Counted from the first letter of the stretch, positions 8,523-17,700 are shown. The stretch: DNA of 64,000 nucleotides from CAVPLM01 sp963713545 (GCA_963713545.1 CAVQME010000010.1:580949-644948), one strand, 5' to 3'. A program made the numbers and translations. Notes: generated by a model not told the origin, from the letters alone.

Positions 8523-9515
8523 TTACGAGCCCGTATACGTATACACAGGGTAGGCATTCTCGACGCTGGTGCCGGCCGGGGTGGTGACATGCACGTTCAC
8601 GGTGCCCTCCGCATGGGCTGGGGCGACTGCTGTGATCTGGACATCAGAATCGACCGTGAAACTGCTGGCGGGCGTGTCGCCGAACGTCACGACGGTGGCG
8701 CCGGCGAAATGGTTGCCGAGAATGACAACGGTGGTGCCACCGGCCACCGGTCCAGAGAAGGGGTCGAGGCCGAAGACATAGGGAAGAGCCCGAGTGAAGG
8801 TCACGCCGTTCACCCGGAGAACCATGGCGGCGGCCTGGGCTCGGCTCAGCTTGGCTCCTGGATGGAGCATCCCCCCATGTGGGAGCGCGGCTCCTGGGTC
8901 GTGTGTCCCCCCGGAGCCCTTGAGCACCTCATGAAAAATGAGATAGGCGGTGCCGGGCGCATGGGCCGGTAGGACCTCCTGGTAGTCCGCGAACCGGCTG
9001 AGATAGTCGAAGCCCTGGGCCGCGTACCAGGCCTCGAGCGAAGGGAAGGTAGCTCCGCCGGCCTCGCCGCCGGTCACGCCGGTGATGACGCCGGTGACCT
9101 CGAGTTCCTTCCCAGAAAGGTAGCGCCCGAGGATGCTGTTAGCTTGCTGCCGGGAGATGTCGGTATCCGGTGCGAAGACCTTACCGGTGGGCGTGTCCAC
9201 GCCTTCAACAAGGCCGGCGGCGTAGGCGCCCTCCACGTAGACGTAGAAGGTGGTGCCGGGGAGGACGTCTCTGAACGTGGGCGAGGCCGGGTCCTTCGTG
9301 GCGATCGCGAGTCCGGAGACTGCCATCTTGGCAAACTCGGCCCGAGTGACCGGTCGGTTGGGGCGGAAGGTGCCGTCCGCGTAGCCCCCAGCCGCCGTGC
9401 CCACCTGGGCATCGGTGACGCCGTACGTCTGCTTCCAAAACTCGTTCGAGGCATCCGACCAGGGGGGTGCGGCTATGACCGCTCCGCTCAGCGTAAATAG
9501 GAACAGCGCCCCCAA
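8523..9515 (-). CDS. Exported SLH-repeat and IPT/TIG-domain surface protein
   Basis: An exported cell-surface protein of 330 residues from TTG 9515. Two to three S-layer-homology repeats are visible: GGYADGTFRPNRPVTRAEF near 45-63, a second with FRDV...YAAGLVEGV near 80-125, and a weaker third ending LSRAQAAAMVLRV. A C-terminal IPT/TIG immunoglobulin-like domain follows (PYVFGLDPFSGPVAGGTTV to the end). SLH repeats anchor proteins to secondary wall polymers. From TTG 9515 the signal peptide would lack a basic n-region. An in-frame CTG at 9554, 5 nt after GGAGG, would add LRQKWRELAAALV and complete it, so CTG 9554 may be the true start. Monocistronic; partner unknown. Confidence 0.8.
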   Translation of the reverse strand: MGALFLFTLSGAVIAAPPWSDASNEFWKQTYGVTDAQVGTAAGGYADGTFRPNRPVTRAEFAKMAVSGLAIATKDPASPTFRDVLPGTTFYVYVEGAYAAGLVEGVDTPTGKVFAPDTDISRQQANSILGRYLSGKELEVTGVITGVTGGEAGGATFPSLEAWYAAQGFDYLSRFADYQEVLPAHAPGTAYLIFHEVLKGSGGTHDPGAALPHGGMLHPGAKLSRAQAAAMVLRVNGVTFTRALPYVFGLDPFSGPVAGGTTVVILGNHFAGATVVTFGDTPASSFTVDSDVQITAVAPAHAEGTVNVHVTTPAGTSVENAYPVYTYTGS

Positions 9516-9615
9516 AACGAGAGCTGCGGCCAGTTCCCGCCATTTCTGCCTCAGGGGTTCCTCCGTTCCAAGAATCTACTTGTGCCCGAGCAGCCCTCAG
9601 TAGAGGGGCCCGAAG

Positions 9616-9687
9616 TGGGCGATACTGGATTTGAACCAGTGACTTCTGCCGTGTGAAGGCAGCGCTCTCCCACTGAGCTAATCGCCC
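9616..9687 (-). tRNA. tRNA-Val (CAC)
   Basis: A 72-nt cloverleaf on the minus strand. The acceptor GGGCGAT pairs with ATCGCCC. The D-arm is GCTC...GAGC, the anticodon stem CTGCC/GGCAG encloses loop TTCACAC (anticodon CAC), and the T-arm is CTGGTTCAAATCCAG. The discriminator is A and CCA is not encoded. It lies alone between the surface-protein gene and copA. Confidence 0.95.
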
Positions 9688-9724
9688 GCTGCAGGGGTGA
9701 AGATGATACCAGCAGCCTCGCCCT

Positions 9725-12511
9725 TCAGTCCACCCGGAACCGCCGCAGCCGCAGAGAGTTGGAGAGCACGCTGACGGACGAAAGGGCCATGGCCACAGCC
9801 GCGTACATGGGATCGAGGAGGATACCGAAGGCGGGGTAGAGCACGCCGGCCGCGATAGGGATCAGTGCGATGTTGTAGCCGAACGCCCAGCCGAGGTTCT
9901 GCTTGATGACCCGCATGGTGGCCCGGCTCAGCCTGATGGCCGTCCCGATAGGAGTGAGATCGCCCCGGATGAGGGTGATGTCGGAGGTCTCCATCGCCAC
10001 GTCCGTCCCGGTGCCGATGGCCATACCGATATCGGCTTGAGCAAGGGCAGGAGCGTCGTTGATGCCGTCGCCGACCATAGCTACCACTTTGCCCGACGCC
10101 TGTAGCTCCCTGACCACCCGGGCCTTGTGCTCGGGAAGCACCTCGGCGAGGACGTTGCTGATGCCGGCCTGGCGGCCGATGGCCTCGGCCGTGCGCCGAT
10201 TGTCGCCGGTGATCATGTAGACGTCCAGACCCAAGGATTCGAGGCTGCGCACCGCCGCCTCAGAATCCTGCTTCAGCACGTCGGCCACGCCGATGATTCC
10301 GGCCACCAGTCCATCAACGACAACGAACATGGGGGTCTTGCCTTCATGGGCCAAGGACTCAGCCTGATCCTCCAGGGAGCCGAGATCGTAGCCGCGCTCG
10401 TCCAGAAGACGGCGATTGCCCAGGAGGACCCTGATGGTCTCCTGGGGATCACCTTCAGCACGAGCCTGCGCCGGTCCCAGGCGCCACGCGGCAGGCCGCC
10501 TCAGGGTCGCCTCGACCCCCCGTCCCGGAATGGCCGAGAAGTCGACCGCATCCGAGAGAGGAAGCCCCCGGACGCGGGCTTCCTCGACGATAGCCTCGCC
10601 CAGCGGATGCTCTGAACCGCGCTCGGCCGAGGCCGCCAGGGTCAGCAGATCGTCGTCGGCCAACGGCGAGCCCGTCAGGCTCCCCGGCGCGCCGGCGTCT
10701 AGGGGAATGACGATGTCGGTCACCTGCGGTTTGCCCCGGGTGAGCGTCCCGGTCTTGTCCAGGACTATCGCATCGAGCTTGTACGCCCGCTCGAGCGCCT
10801 CCCCCGAACGGATGAGGATACCGTTCTCAGCCCCCTTGCCGGTCCCCACCACTATGGCAGTGGGAGTGGCCAGCCCCATGGCGCAGGGACAAGCGATTAT
10901 CACCACGGAGACGAACGCCAGCAGAGCCAGAGTGAAGACAGGCTCCGGCCCGAAGAAGTACCAGAGGAGGAAGGTGATCACCGCCACCCCCAGTACCACC
11001 GGCACGAAGATGCTCGCTATGTAGTCGGCCAGGCGCTGAATGGGGGCCTTCGACCCCTGCGCTTCTTCAACCAGGCGCACGATCTGGGCGAGAGCGGTGT
11101 CGCGCCCCACCTTGGTCGCCTGGAAACGGAACGAACCGGTGCGATTGAGAGTAGCCCCGATGACCTCGTCTCCCGGTCCCTTCTCCACAGGGATCGACTC
11201 GCCGGTGAGCATGGACTCGTCCACGGCCGAGCGTCCTTCGATCACCACGCCGTCCACGGGGATCTTCTCCCCCGGGCGGACGACCACCAGGTCGCCCACC
11301 AGGACCTCCTCGACCGGGACGTCGATCTCCACGGTCTCAGGGGCCGAAAGCGGGCAGGCGGCGGTCTCGTTCGCGGCCCCGTCCGCAGCCGCGTCCTCGG
11401 CCATGACCGTTCCGACCGCGTCGGGCGCTGGAGCCACCGGAGCCGCGGTCATGGGGCAGGCTACCGCCTCTTCCGCAGCCGCGTCCGCAGCCGCGCCGGT
11501 CGCCCCACCGGGCACGGGATCAGCCGCCGCGTGAGGTGTCGCGCCGGGCGCCGGGCGCACGACCCGGGCGGTCTTGGCCTGCAGACCGATGAGCCTCCGC
11601 ATGGCCGCCGATGTCTGGCCTTTGGCCCGGGCCTCGAGGTAACGCCCCAGGAGGATGAGACCTATGATGATGACTGCCGAATCGTAGTACACGGCCGCCT
11701 CGAAACCGGCCCCGGCCGCCTGCTCAAAAGCTTCGGGGAAGAAGGTGACCGCGGCGGAGTAGAGGTACGCGACCGACGTACCCACCGCTATCAGCGTGTT
11801 CATATCGCTGGTGCGGTGGCGAAGCGCCGCCCACGCGCCGCGGTAGAACTGACCGCCCGCCCAGAACTGGACGGGCGTGGCGAGGACGAACATCACGATC
11901 CACTGCGTCTCCATGCTCAGCCACGAATGGGGGATGAGCATCATGAGCATGAGGATGGCCCCGACAGCCAAGGCGACTATGAACTTCAGCCGTATCAGCT
12001 GCACCTGCTTCCGGCGGGCGCTCTCCGCGGCTGCGCCCGGCTCCGCCGGCGCGGCCCCCTCCACCGGCACTATCAGCCCGTAGCCGGCCTTTTCCACGGC
12101 CTTCGCGATCTCAGACGGGGTGATCACACCGGGTAGGTACGTCACGGTCACGCTCTCGGTGGCCAGGTTGACCACCGCCCGGGTCACGCCCGTCAGGCCG
12201 CGCACCGTCTTCTCCACTCGAGCAGAGCAGGCCACGCAGTTCATCCCGGTGACCGGATACGTCGCCGTCTCCAGGGCCACCCCATAGCCGGCCGCCCGGA
12301 CGGCGTCCACCAACTCACCCGCCCCGACCTTCGCCGGGTCGTAGCTCACCTGAGCCCGTTCGGTGGCGAAGTTGACCACCGCCGTCGACACCCCCGGGAC
12401 GTCTCCGAGGGCCTTCTCCACCCGGGTCGCGCAGACAGCACAGCTCATCTGGTCTACTGGGATCTGGATGGTGGCCTGGGCGTCGCCCGAAGCCTTGGTC
12501 TCGGAGTCCAT
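9725..12511 (-). CDS. copA: Copper-transporting P1B-type ATPase CopA
   Basis: A 928-residue heavy-metal ATPase that exports Cu(I) across the cytoplasmic membrane. Two N-terminal HMA domains bind metal with C24/C27 (MSCAVC) and C92/C95 (MNCVAC). Membrane helices start near 175. The transmembrane metal motif is ACPCAMG, the phosphorylation motif DKTGTLTRG, the nucleotide-domain HP motif SEHPLGEA, and the hinge MVGDGINDAPALA. Between about residues 320 and 391, just before the actuator-domain sequence VEEVLVGDLVVV, lies a roughly 72-residue Ala/Pro-rich insertion with ACPMTAAP and ACPLSAP. No CsoR/CueR regulator or copper chaperone is adjacent. ATG start with GAGGGA upstream. Confidence 0.95.
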   Translation of the reverse strand: MDSETKASGDAQATIQIPVDQMSCAVCATRVEKALGDVPGVSTAVVNFATERAQVSYDPAKVGAGELVDAVRAAGYGVALETATYPVTGMNCVACSARVEKTVRGLTGVTRAVVNLATESVTVTYLPGVITPSEIAKAVEKAGYGLIVPVEGAAPAEPGAAAESARRKQVQLIRLKFIVALAVGAILMLMMLIPHSWLSMETQWIVMFVLATPVQFWAGGQFYRGAWAALRHRTSDMNTLIAVGTSVAYLYSAAVTFFPEAFEQAAGAGFEAAVYYDSAVIIIGLILLGRYLEARAKGQTSAAMRRLIGLQAKTARVVRPAPGATPHAAADPVPGGATGAAADAAAEEAVACPMTAAPVAPAPDAVGTVMAEDAAADGAANETAACPLSAPETVEIDVPVEEVLVGDLVVVRPGEKIPVDGVVIEGRSAVDESMLTGESIPVEKGPGDEVIGATLNRTGSFRFQATKVGRDTALAQIVRLVEEAQGSKAPIQRLADYIASIFVPVVLGVAVITFLLWYFFGPEPVFTLALLAFVSVVIIACPCAMGLATPTAIVVGTGKGAENGILIRSGEALERAYKLDAIVLDKTGTLTRGKPQVTDIVIPLDAGAPGSLTGSPLADDDLLTLAASAERGSEHPLGEAIVEEARVRGLPLSDAVDFSAIPGRGVEATLRRPAAWRLGPAQARAEGDPQETIRVLLGNRRLLDERGYDLGSLEDQAESLAHEGKTPMFVVVDGLVAGIIGVADVLKQDSEAAVRSLESLGLDVYMITGDNRRTAEAIGRQAGISNVLAEVLPEHKARVVRELQASGKVVAMVGDGINDAPALAQADIGMAIGTGTDVAMETSDITLIRGDLTPIGTAIRLSRATMRVIKQNLGWAFGYNIALIPIAAGVLYPAFGILLDPMYAAVAMALSSVSVLSNSLRLRRFRVD

Positions 12512-12567
12512 GGTGATCCCTCAGGAGGTCGAGCCGGCGCGGTCCAGGCCGCGACCGGACTCCGGCT

Positions 12568-13692
12568 CTAGTGCGCCCTGCTCCGCAGGTTGCGCGTCTT
12601 GTCGATAGCCTGCAGCTTAGCTAGAGCCTTAGCTTCGATCTGACGAATCCGCTCACGGGTGACGCCGAAGCGCTTGGCTACCTCCTCGAGCGTGCGCGGA
12701 TGCTCACCCTTGAGGCCGAACCGCAGCTCTATGACCTTGCGCTCCCGGTAAGGAAGCATATTGAGGGCCTCGTTGACCCCGTCCCTGTCGAGCTGCGAGG
12801 CCACGGCATCGAACGACCGCACGGCGTCCTCATCCTCGATGAAGTCGCCCAGCTCGGAGTCCTCCTCCTCGCCTATGGGCGTCTCTAGAGAGACCGTGGT
12901 CTGGCTGATGCGGAGGATCTCCCGGATCTCGGCGTCGGTCATGCCCATCTCGGCGGCGATCTCCTCGGGGCTCGGTTCCCGCCCCATGTTCTGAAGCAAC
13001 TGTCGCTGGACCCGGATGAGCTTGTTGATCTTCTCCACCATGTGCACGGGGATACGGATGGTGCGGGCCTTGTCGGCGATGGCCCGGGTAATGGCCTGAC
13101 GGATCCACCAGGTGGCGTAGGTGGAGAACTTGTGGCCCTTGCGGTAGTCGAACTTCTCCACCGCCCGGATCAGGCCCAGGTTGCCCTCCTGGATAAGGTC
13201 CAAGAAACTCATCCCATCGGTGTGATACCGCTTGGCGATGGACACGACCAGGCGCAGGTTGGCCTCGGTCAGCTCGTGCTTGGCCCGGATATCACCCCGC
13301 TCGATCCGCTTAGCGAGAGAGACCTCTTGCTGGGCGGTGAGCAGCTTCACCCGGCCGATCTCCTTGAGATACATGCGCACCGGATCGGTGGTGGGCACGT
13401 CCACGCTCAGATCTAGATCCTCGGACCCCCGACGCCATTCCAGCTGCTCTCCTCGGCCGTCGAGCTCCAGATCGTCGTCGGTCTCGACACAGGACTCGTC
13501 TACGACCTCTATGCCCTGGTCGAGCAGAGTGGTGTACATGTGCTCGATCTGTTCGGTGGTCAGGTCGATCTCGGCAAGTACCTCGGCGATGTCCTCAGTC
13601 GTGACGAAGCCTCGGCCTCGGCCGAGCTCGATCAGCCCGTCGACTTCCTCGAGGTGGATGATCCAACCTTCCGACGCAGGGCTCCCGGTCAA
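12568..13692 (-). CDS. RNA polymerase sigma-70 factor, primary (RpoD/SigA) type
   Basis: A 374-residue sigma-70 factor with regions 1.2 to 4.2. Region 1.2 is at DPVRMYLKEIG, region 2 at LDLIQEGNLGLIRAVEKF and KFSTYATWWIRQAI, and region 4.2 at VTRERIRQIEAKAL. A short acidic N-terminal part resembles a reduced region 1.1. TTG start with GGGAGG 6 nt upstream. It is about 57% identical by eye across regions 2-4 to the sigma gene at 18.2-19.3 kb, so the genome has two primary-type sigma factors only 4.5 kb apart. Because the other is joined to dnaG, this copy is more likely the accessory one (SigB/HrdB-like), but nothing in its own sequence proves this. Confidence 0.93.
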   Translation of the reverse strand: MTGSPASEGWIIHLEEVDGLIELGRGRGFVTTEDIAEVLAEIDLTTEQIEHMYTTLLDQGIEVVDESCVETDDDLELDGRGEQLEWRRGSEDLDLSVDVPTTDPVRMYLKEIGRVKLLTAQQEVSLAKRIERGDIRAKHELTEANLRLVVSIAKRYHTDGMSFLDLIQEGNLGLIRAVEKFDYRKGHKFSTYATWWIRQAITRAIADKARTIRIPVHMVEKINKLIRVQRQLLQNMGREPSPEEIAAEMGMTDAEIREILRISQTTVSLETPIGEEEDSELGDFIEDEDAVRSFDAVASQLDRDGVNEALNMLPYRERKVIELRFGLKGEHPRTLEEVAKRFGVTRERIRQIEAKALAKLQAIDKTRNLRSRAH

Positions 13693-13728
13693 CTGTAACC
13701 TCCCGGCCCGAGGTGTTCGGGACGGGGA

Positions 13729-14100
13729 CTACGCACCGGCCATGCTGTCATCAGATGACTTACCTGCTTTTGGGCTACCGTCATCGAGCCACTTGTTCCC
13801 GTAGTCGCGCATGTGATCGATGAGGGGGATGAGATCCCATCCCATGCTGGTGAGGGTGTACTCCACCCGGGGCGGGACCTCAGCATAGCTCTTGCGCGTG
13901 ACGATCCCCGCTTTCTCGAGCGCCTTGAGCCGTTCCGACAAGGTCTTGGGGCTGATGCCGACCAGGGAGCGTTCAAGAGCGCTGAAGCGATTGATACCTT
14001 TGGAAAGATCGCGAAGGATGAGGAGAGTCCACTTGCCCGAGATGATATCCGCGGTTCGGAGAACAGGACACGATTCCGGGTGCACACCTGTGGATTGCAC
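13729..14100 (-). CDS. HxlR-family winged-helix transcriptional regulator
   Basis: A 123-residue DNA-binding protein. The HxlR/MarR-like winged helix spans about 10-100, with the typical ISGKWTLLILRDL, LVGISPKTLSERLKALE and PRVEYTLTSMGWDL. One cysteine (C11) sits at the position often used for redox or ligand sensing in this family. GTG start at 14100; a second GTG five codons in is possible. There is no obvious target gene beside it: gatB lies downstream in the same direction after 130 bp. The 5' flank carries a run of AAGG-type repeats (about 14138-14153) that could be an operator. Confidence 0.88.
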   Translation of the reverse strand: MQSTGVHPESCPVLRTADIISGKWTLLILRDLSKGINRFSALERSLVGISPKTLSERLKALEKAGIVTRKSYAEVPPRVEYTLTSMGWDLIPLIDHMRDYGNKWLDDGSPKAGKSSDDSMAGA

Positions 14101-14232
14101 GACGCTTGCGCCTTCCTGGGATGGTCGAGCGTTAGAAAAGGTAAGGCAAGGTACCAGACATGAGCCCGGTTTTCAACCTTGCGAGGACCGTGCCCCGGTG
14201 CCCAGGAGGGCGGCCGCGCCCCACCGCCCCGG

Positions 14233-15777
14233 TCATCCGCCGGGGGCCCCCAGGTGCCTGCGGAGCAGTTCGTTGACCACCTGAGGGTTCGCTTGACCCC
14301 GGGTCTCCTTCATCACCTGCCCCACGAAGAAACCCAGCACCCGGTCGCGCCCCTGCCGGAATTCCTCGGCCGGACCCGGGTTGGCGGCTACGAGCCGAGC
14401 CACGATGGCTTCGAGCTCGCCCGTGTCGGAGATCTGACCCAGCCCCTTATCGGCCACGATTTCTTTGGCGCTCATGCCGGTGGCGGTCATGGCCTCGAAC
14501 ACCTCTTTGGCCATCTTGCCGGAGAGGGACCCATCGGTCACCAGTCCCAAGAGCTCGGCCAGGGCTTCGACGCCTACCGGGCACTGCGTCACTTCCAGCC
14601 CGGCGGCGTTGAGGTAGGCCGACAAATCGCCCAGCACCCAGTTTGCCGATGTGCGGGCGTCACCGGTGGCAGCGGCCAACGACTCGAAGTAGTCTCCGAG
14701 GGGTTTGTTGGCAGCTAGGAGGGCGGCGTCCTTCGGAGGCAGGCCGTACTGAGCGATCAGCCGCTCCTTGCGGGCGGCCGGCAGCTCGGGTAGGCCGGCC
14801 CGCACACGCTCCACGTAAGTCTGGTCGAGTTCGATGGGGGTCAGGTCCGGTTCCGGGAAGTAGCGGTAGTCGTGCGCTTCTTCCTTGCTGCGCAGCGTCG
14901 ACACCGTACCCGTGGCCGGATCGAAATGCACCGTCTCCTGCACGATCCTCTCGCCCGATTCCAGGGCGTCGACCTGCCGCTCGATCTCGGCCTCCAGTCC
15001 GCGTTGCACGAAGCGGAACGAGTTCATGTTCTTGAGCTCGGTCTTGGTGCCGAACGGTTCCCCCGGCCTGCGCACCGAGACGTTGACGTCGCAGCGGACG
15101 GAACCCTCCTCCATGTTGACGTCGGAGACGCCCAGCTGCTCGATGAGGTTGCGCAACTGGGTCAGGTACGCGCGAGCCTGGTCGGGGGTGGAGAGATCCG
15201 GCTCGCTTACGATCTCTACCAACGGCGTGCCGCCCCGGTTGAAGTCCACCAGCGAGTAGTCCGCCCCGTCGATGCGGCCAGAGGCTCCGCCGGCATGGAC
15301 GAGCTTCCCCGCGTCCTCTTCCAGATGCACCCTCGTGATGCCCACCCGCAGGATGCTCCCGTCCTCCAACTCCACGTCCATGTATCCGCCGATGCCCAAG
15401 GGCAAGTCGTACTGCGAGATCTGATAGGCCTTGGGGAGGTCGGGATAGAAGTAGTTCTTGCGGTGGAAGATGGTGCGTTCCGCGATCCGGCAGTTGAGAG
15501 CCAGAGCGACGCGGGTGGCGTATTCGACGACCCTTTCGTTGGTCACCGGCAGCACGCCCGGGTGGCCCAAGCAGACCGGACATACGTGCGTGTTGGGCGG
15601 TTCGCCGAAGGTCACCTTGCAGCCGCAAAACATCTTCGTCTGGGTGTTCAGCTGCACGTGGGTCTCGAGGCCGATGACGGCCTCCCAGCCATCGGGCCGG
15701 ACGGCCCGACCGGCGTTGTCGGCACCCCCGGCGCTGCCGGCGTCGGCCGGCGTGCTCAGATCCGGCTTGGCGCTCAT
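14233..15777 (-). CDS. gatB: Asp-tRNA(Asn)/Glu-tRNA(Gln) amidotransferase subunit B
   Basis: A 514-residue GatB, the tRNA-binding and kinase-like subunit of GatCAB, which amidates misacylated Glu-tRNA(Gln) or Asp-tRNA(Asn). The GatB/E catalytic cradle begins at WEAVIGLETHVQLNT. Zinc-type cysteines are in CGCK and CPVCLG, and HRKNYFYPDLPKAYQISQ is the family signature. The C-terminal tail domain with YqeY homology ends near RHLGAPGG. The first 28 residues are a low-complexity extension (STPADAGSAGGADNAGR). Its ATG overlaps the gatA stop. Confidence 0.97.
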   Translation of the reverse strand: MSAKPDLSTPADAGSAGGADNAGRAVRPDGWEAVIGLETHVQLNTQTKMFCGCKVTFGEPPNTHVCPVCLGHPGVLPVTNERVVEYATRVALALNCRIAERTIFHRKNYFYPDLPKAYQISQYDLPLGIGGYMDVELEDGSILRVGITRVHLEEDAGKLVHAGGASGRIDGADYSLVDFNRGGTPLVEIVSEPDLSTPDQARAYLTQLRNLIEQLGVSDVNMEEGSVRCDVNVSVRRPGEPFGTKTELKNMNSFRFVQRGLEAEIERQVDALESGERIVQETVHFDPATGTVSTLRSKEEAHDYRYFPEPDLTPIELDQTYVERVRAGLPELPAARKERLIAQYGLPPKDAALLAANKPLGDYFESLAAATGDARTSANWVLGDLSAYLNAAGLEVTQCPVGVEALAELLGLVTDGSLSGKMAKEVFEAMTATGMSAKEIVADKGLGQISDTGELEAIVARLVAANPGPAEEFRQGRDRVLGFFVGQVMKETRGQANPQVVNELLRRHLGAPGG

Positions 15778-17252
15778 CGGGCCACCTCCGCCAACGGGGC
15801 GACGACCTCGACCTGGAGCTTCTGCTCCACCGCGTGGGCGGCGTTCAGCAGCCCCCGTTCAGAGAAATGGGGCCCGATGATCTGCAGGCCCACCGGCAGA
15901 CCGCCGGAGAAACCGGCCGGGATACTGATCCCCGGCAGTGCGGCCAGGTTCACCGGGATCGTACACAGGTCGGACAGATACATGGCAAGCGGGTCGGCCG
16001 TACGCTCCCCGATCTTGAACGCCACCGTCGGGGAGGTGGGCGAGATCAAGAAGTCGAAGCGGCCGAAGGCACTCTCGAAGTCCCGGATGATGAGGGTGCG
16101 GGTCCGCTGAGCCTGGGCGTAGTAGGCGTCGTAGTAACCGGCGGAGAGGGCGTAGGTGCCGATCATGATGCGCCGCTTGACCTCGGTCCCGAAGCCCTCG
16201 CTGCGGGTGCGCGTGTACATCTCGTAGAGGTCCTGGCTGTGCGCGGTCCGGTGTCCGTAGCGCACGCCATCAAAGCGGGCGAGGTTGGAGCTGGCCTCCG
16301 AGGGGGCGATGATGTAGTAGGCGGCGACGCCTTGCTCCACGCTGGGGAGACTGACCTCCTCGCACACCCCTCCCAGAAGGCCGATGGAGTCGACGCACGA
16401 GTCGAACACCTCACGCACCCCGGCATCGCAGGCCTCGCCCACGAACTCCTTGATCACCCCGAAGCGCAGGCCTTCCAGGTCACCCCGGTCGGGCACGCCG
16501 GCCGGCTCGGACAGTCCGATGCTGGTGGAGTCCCGGGGGTCGCGTCCGGCAACGAGATCGAGCAGAGCTGCGGCATCTCTCACATCGCGGGTGATGGGTC
16601 CGATCTGATCGAGCGAGCTGGCGAAGGCGATCAGTCCATAGCGGCTCACGGCCCCGTAGGTGGGCTTGAGGCCCACGACCCCGCACAGAGAGGCCGGTTG
16701 CCGGATGGAACCGCCCGTGTCGGTGCCGAGAGCCCACGGGGCCTCGGAGGCGGCGACACAGGCGGCAGAGCCGCCACTGGAGCCGCCCGGAACCCGGTCG
16801 AGGTCCCAGGGGTTCCGTGTGGTCTTGAAGGCCGAGTTCTCGGTGGAGCTACCCATGGCGAACTCGTCCATATTGAGCTTGCCCAAGAAGATGAGGCCGG
16901 CCTCACGCAACTTCGCGATGATGGTGGCGTCGTAGGGCGGCACATAACCCTTGAGGATACGCGAGGCGCAGGTGGTCTCCATGCCTCTTACGCACAAGAT
17001 GTCCTTGAGGCCGATCGGCACCCCTTCCCAGGGAGAGCGCTCCGCCCGGGGCTTGGCGTCCACGGCCGCGGCGGCGGCCATCGCTCCGGCCTCGTCCACC
17101 AGCAGGTACGACTGGACAGCGTCGTCGACCGCCGCGATGCGGTCCAGATAGGCCCGCGTCAGCTGTGTCGCCGACACCTCTCCCGCGGCCAGCAGGTGCC
17201 GACAGTCGTGGGCGGTCAGCCCGGTGACGTCGATGGGCGCCTCATCGGTCAT
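15774..17252 (-). CDS. gatA: Asp-tRNA(Asn)/Glu-tRNA(Gln) amidotransferase subunit A
   Basis: A 492-residue amidase-signature enzyme that supplies ammonia from glutamine. The Ser-cisSer-Lys triad is visible: K83 in VPIGLKDIL, S158 in PGGSSGGSAA and S182 in DTGGSIRQPA. Length and motifs are normal. ATG start with GGGGAC upstream. It lies between gatC (9 bp upstream) and gatB (4-bp overlap), so the three subunits are co-translated. Presence of GatCAB means the organism makes Gln-tRNA and/or Asn-tRNA by the indirect route. Confidence 0.97.
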   Translation of the reverse strand: MTDEAPIDVTGLTAHDCRHLLAAGEVSATQLTRAYLDRIAAVDDAVQSYLLVDEAGAMAAAAAVDAKPRAERSPWEGVPIGLKDILCVRGMETTCASRILKGYVPPYDATIIAKLREAGLIFLGKLNMDEFAMGSSTENSAFKTTRNPWDLDRVPGGSSGGSAACVAASEAPWALGTDTGGSIRQPASLCGVVGLKPTYGAVSRYGLIAFASSLDQIGPITRDVRDAAALLDLVAGRDPRDSTSIGLSEPAGVPDRGDLEGLRFGVIKEFVGEACDAGVREVFDSCVDSIGLLGGVCEEVSLPSVEQGVAAYYIIAPSEASSNLARFDGVRYGHRTAHSQDLYEMYTRTRSEGFGTEVKRRIMIGTYALSAGYYDAYYAQAQRTRTLIIRDFESAFGRFDFLISPTSPTVAFKIGERTADPLAMYLSDLCTIPVNLAALPGISIPAGFSGGLPVGLQIIGPHFSERGLLNAAHAVEQKLQVEVVAPLAEVAR

Positions 17253-17261
17253 GGCCGTCCC

Positions 17262-17543
17262 CTAGCCTATCCTGGGAACCACGAACTGACCCCGTTCGAC
17301 CTCAGGACCGTTGGCGGTAGCCTCTTCCTGGGTCAGACCGGGCAGGGGCTCGTCCGGCCGGAGGACGTTCTTGAGAGCCACTGCATGGGAGGTGACTTCC
17401 ATTCCAGAGAGGTCGAGTTCGGACAGTTGCTGGATATAGTCGATGATCTGACCGAGTTCCAGCTGCAGCCGGGCCAGCTCCTCTTCCTCGAAACGAAGGC
17501 GCGCCAGACGCGCCACGTGCTCGACCTCTTGCCGGGAAATCAT
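17262..17543 (-). CDS. gatC: Asp-tRNA(Asn)/Glu-tRNA(Gln) amidotransferase subunit C
   Basis: A 93-residue GatC, the small clamp that wraps GatA and GatB. It has the typical start ISRQEVEHVARLARL and the C-terminal strand LRPDEPLPGL followed by the belt region ending FVVPRIG. ATG start with AAGGAGAG 7 nt upstream. It is first in gatCAB. A TATAAT-like box at 17625-17630 sits directly downstream of an intrinsic terminator. Confidence 0.96.
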   Translation of the reverse strand: MISRQEVEHVARLARLRFEEEELARLQLELGQIIDYIQQLSELDLSGMEVTSHAVALKNVLRPDEPLPGLTQEEATANGPEVERGQFVVPRIG

Positions 17544-17624
17544 CGTGCAGCTCTCCTTGGAAGACTCGGCCGCGCTCGCGACCCGAGTGGAGCCGCCGGA
17601 TGGGCGGCAGCACAGACTCGGGGG

Positions 17625-17630
17625 ATTATA
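17625..17630 (-). promoter_or_regulatory. Possible -10 box of gatCAB
   Basis: TATAAT on the minus strand, 82 bp before the gatC start. It lies in GC-rich DNA, immediately after the T-run of an intrinsic terminator. No good -35 hexamer is seen at 16-18 bp. Confidence 0.4.
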
Positions 17631-17633
17631 GCC

Positions 17634-17664
17634 GAAAAAAAGTGGGCGCCTTGGCGAGGCGCCC
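17634..17664 (-). terminator. Intrinsic terminator ahead of gatC
   Basis: On the minus strand, a 7-bp stem GGGCGCC/GGCGCCC (17664-17658 with 17650-17644) is followed after 2 nt by seven T residues (17641-17635). It is oriented to stop transcripts that approach gatC, yet no coding gene lies between it and the cold-shock gene's own terminator at 17782-17806. Confidence 0.8.
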
Positions 17665-17676
17665 GAGAGGAGAAAG

Positions 17677-17700
17677 GAGAGTTTTGAATGGGAAACTCTC
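17677..17700 (-). ncRNA. Hairpin upstream of the gatC-proximal terminator (possible leader or small RNA)
   Basis: An 8-bp stem GAGAGTTT/AAACTCTC with an 8-nt loop lies 12 nt before the terminator stem at 17644-17664. Hairpin plus terminator without an open frame suggests a short non-coding transcript or an attenuated leader. No known RNA family was recognised. Confidence 0.3.
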
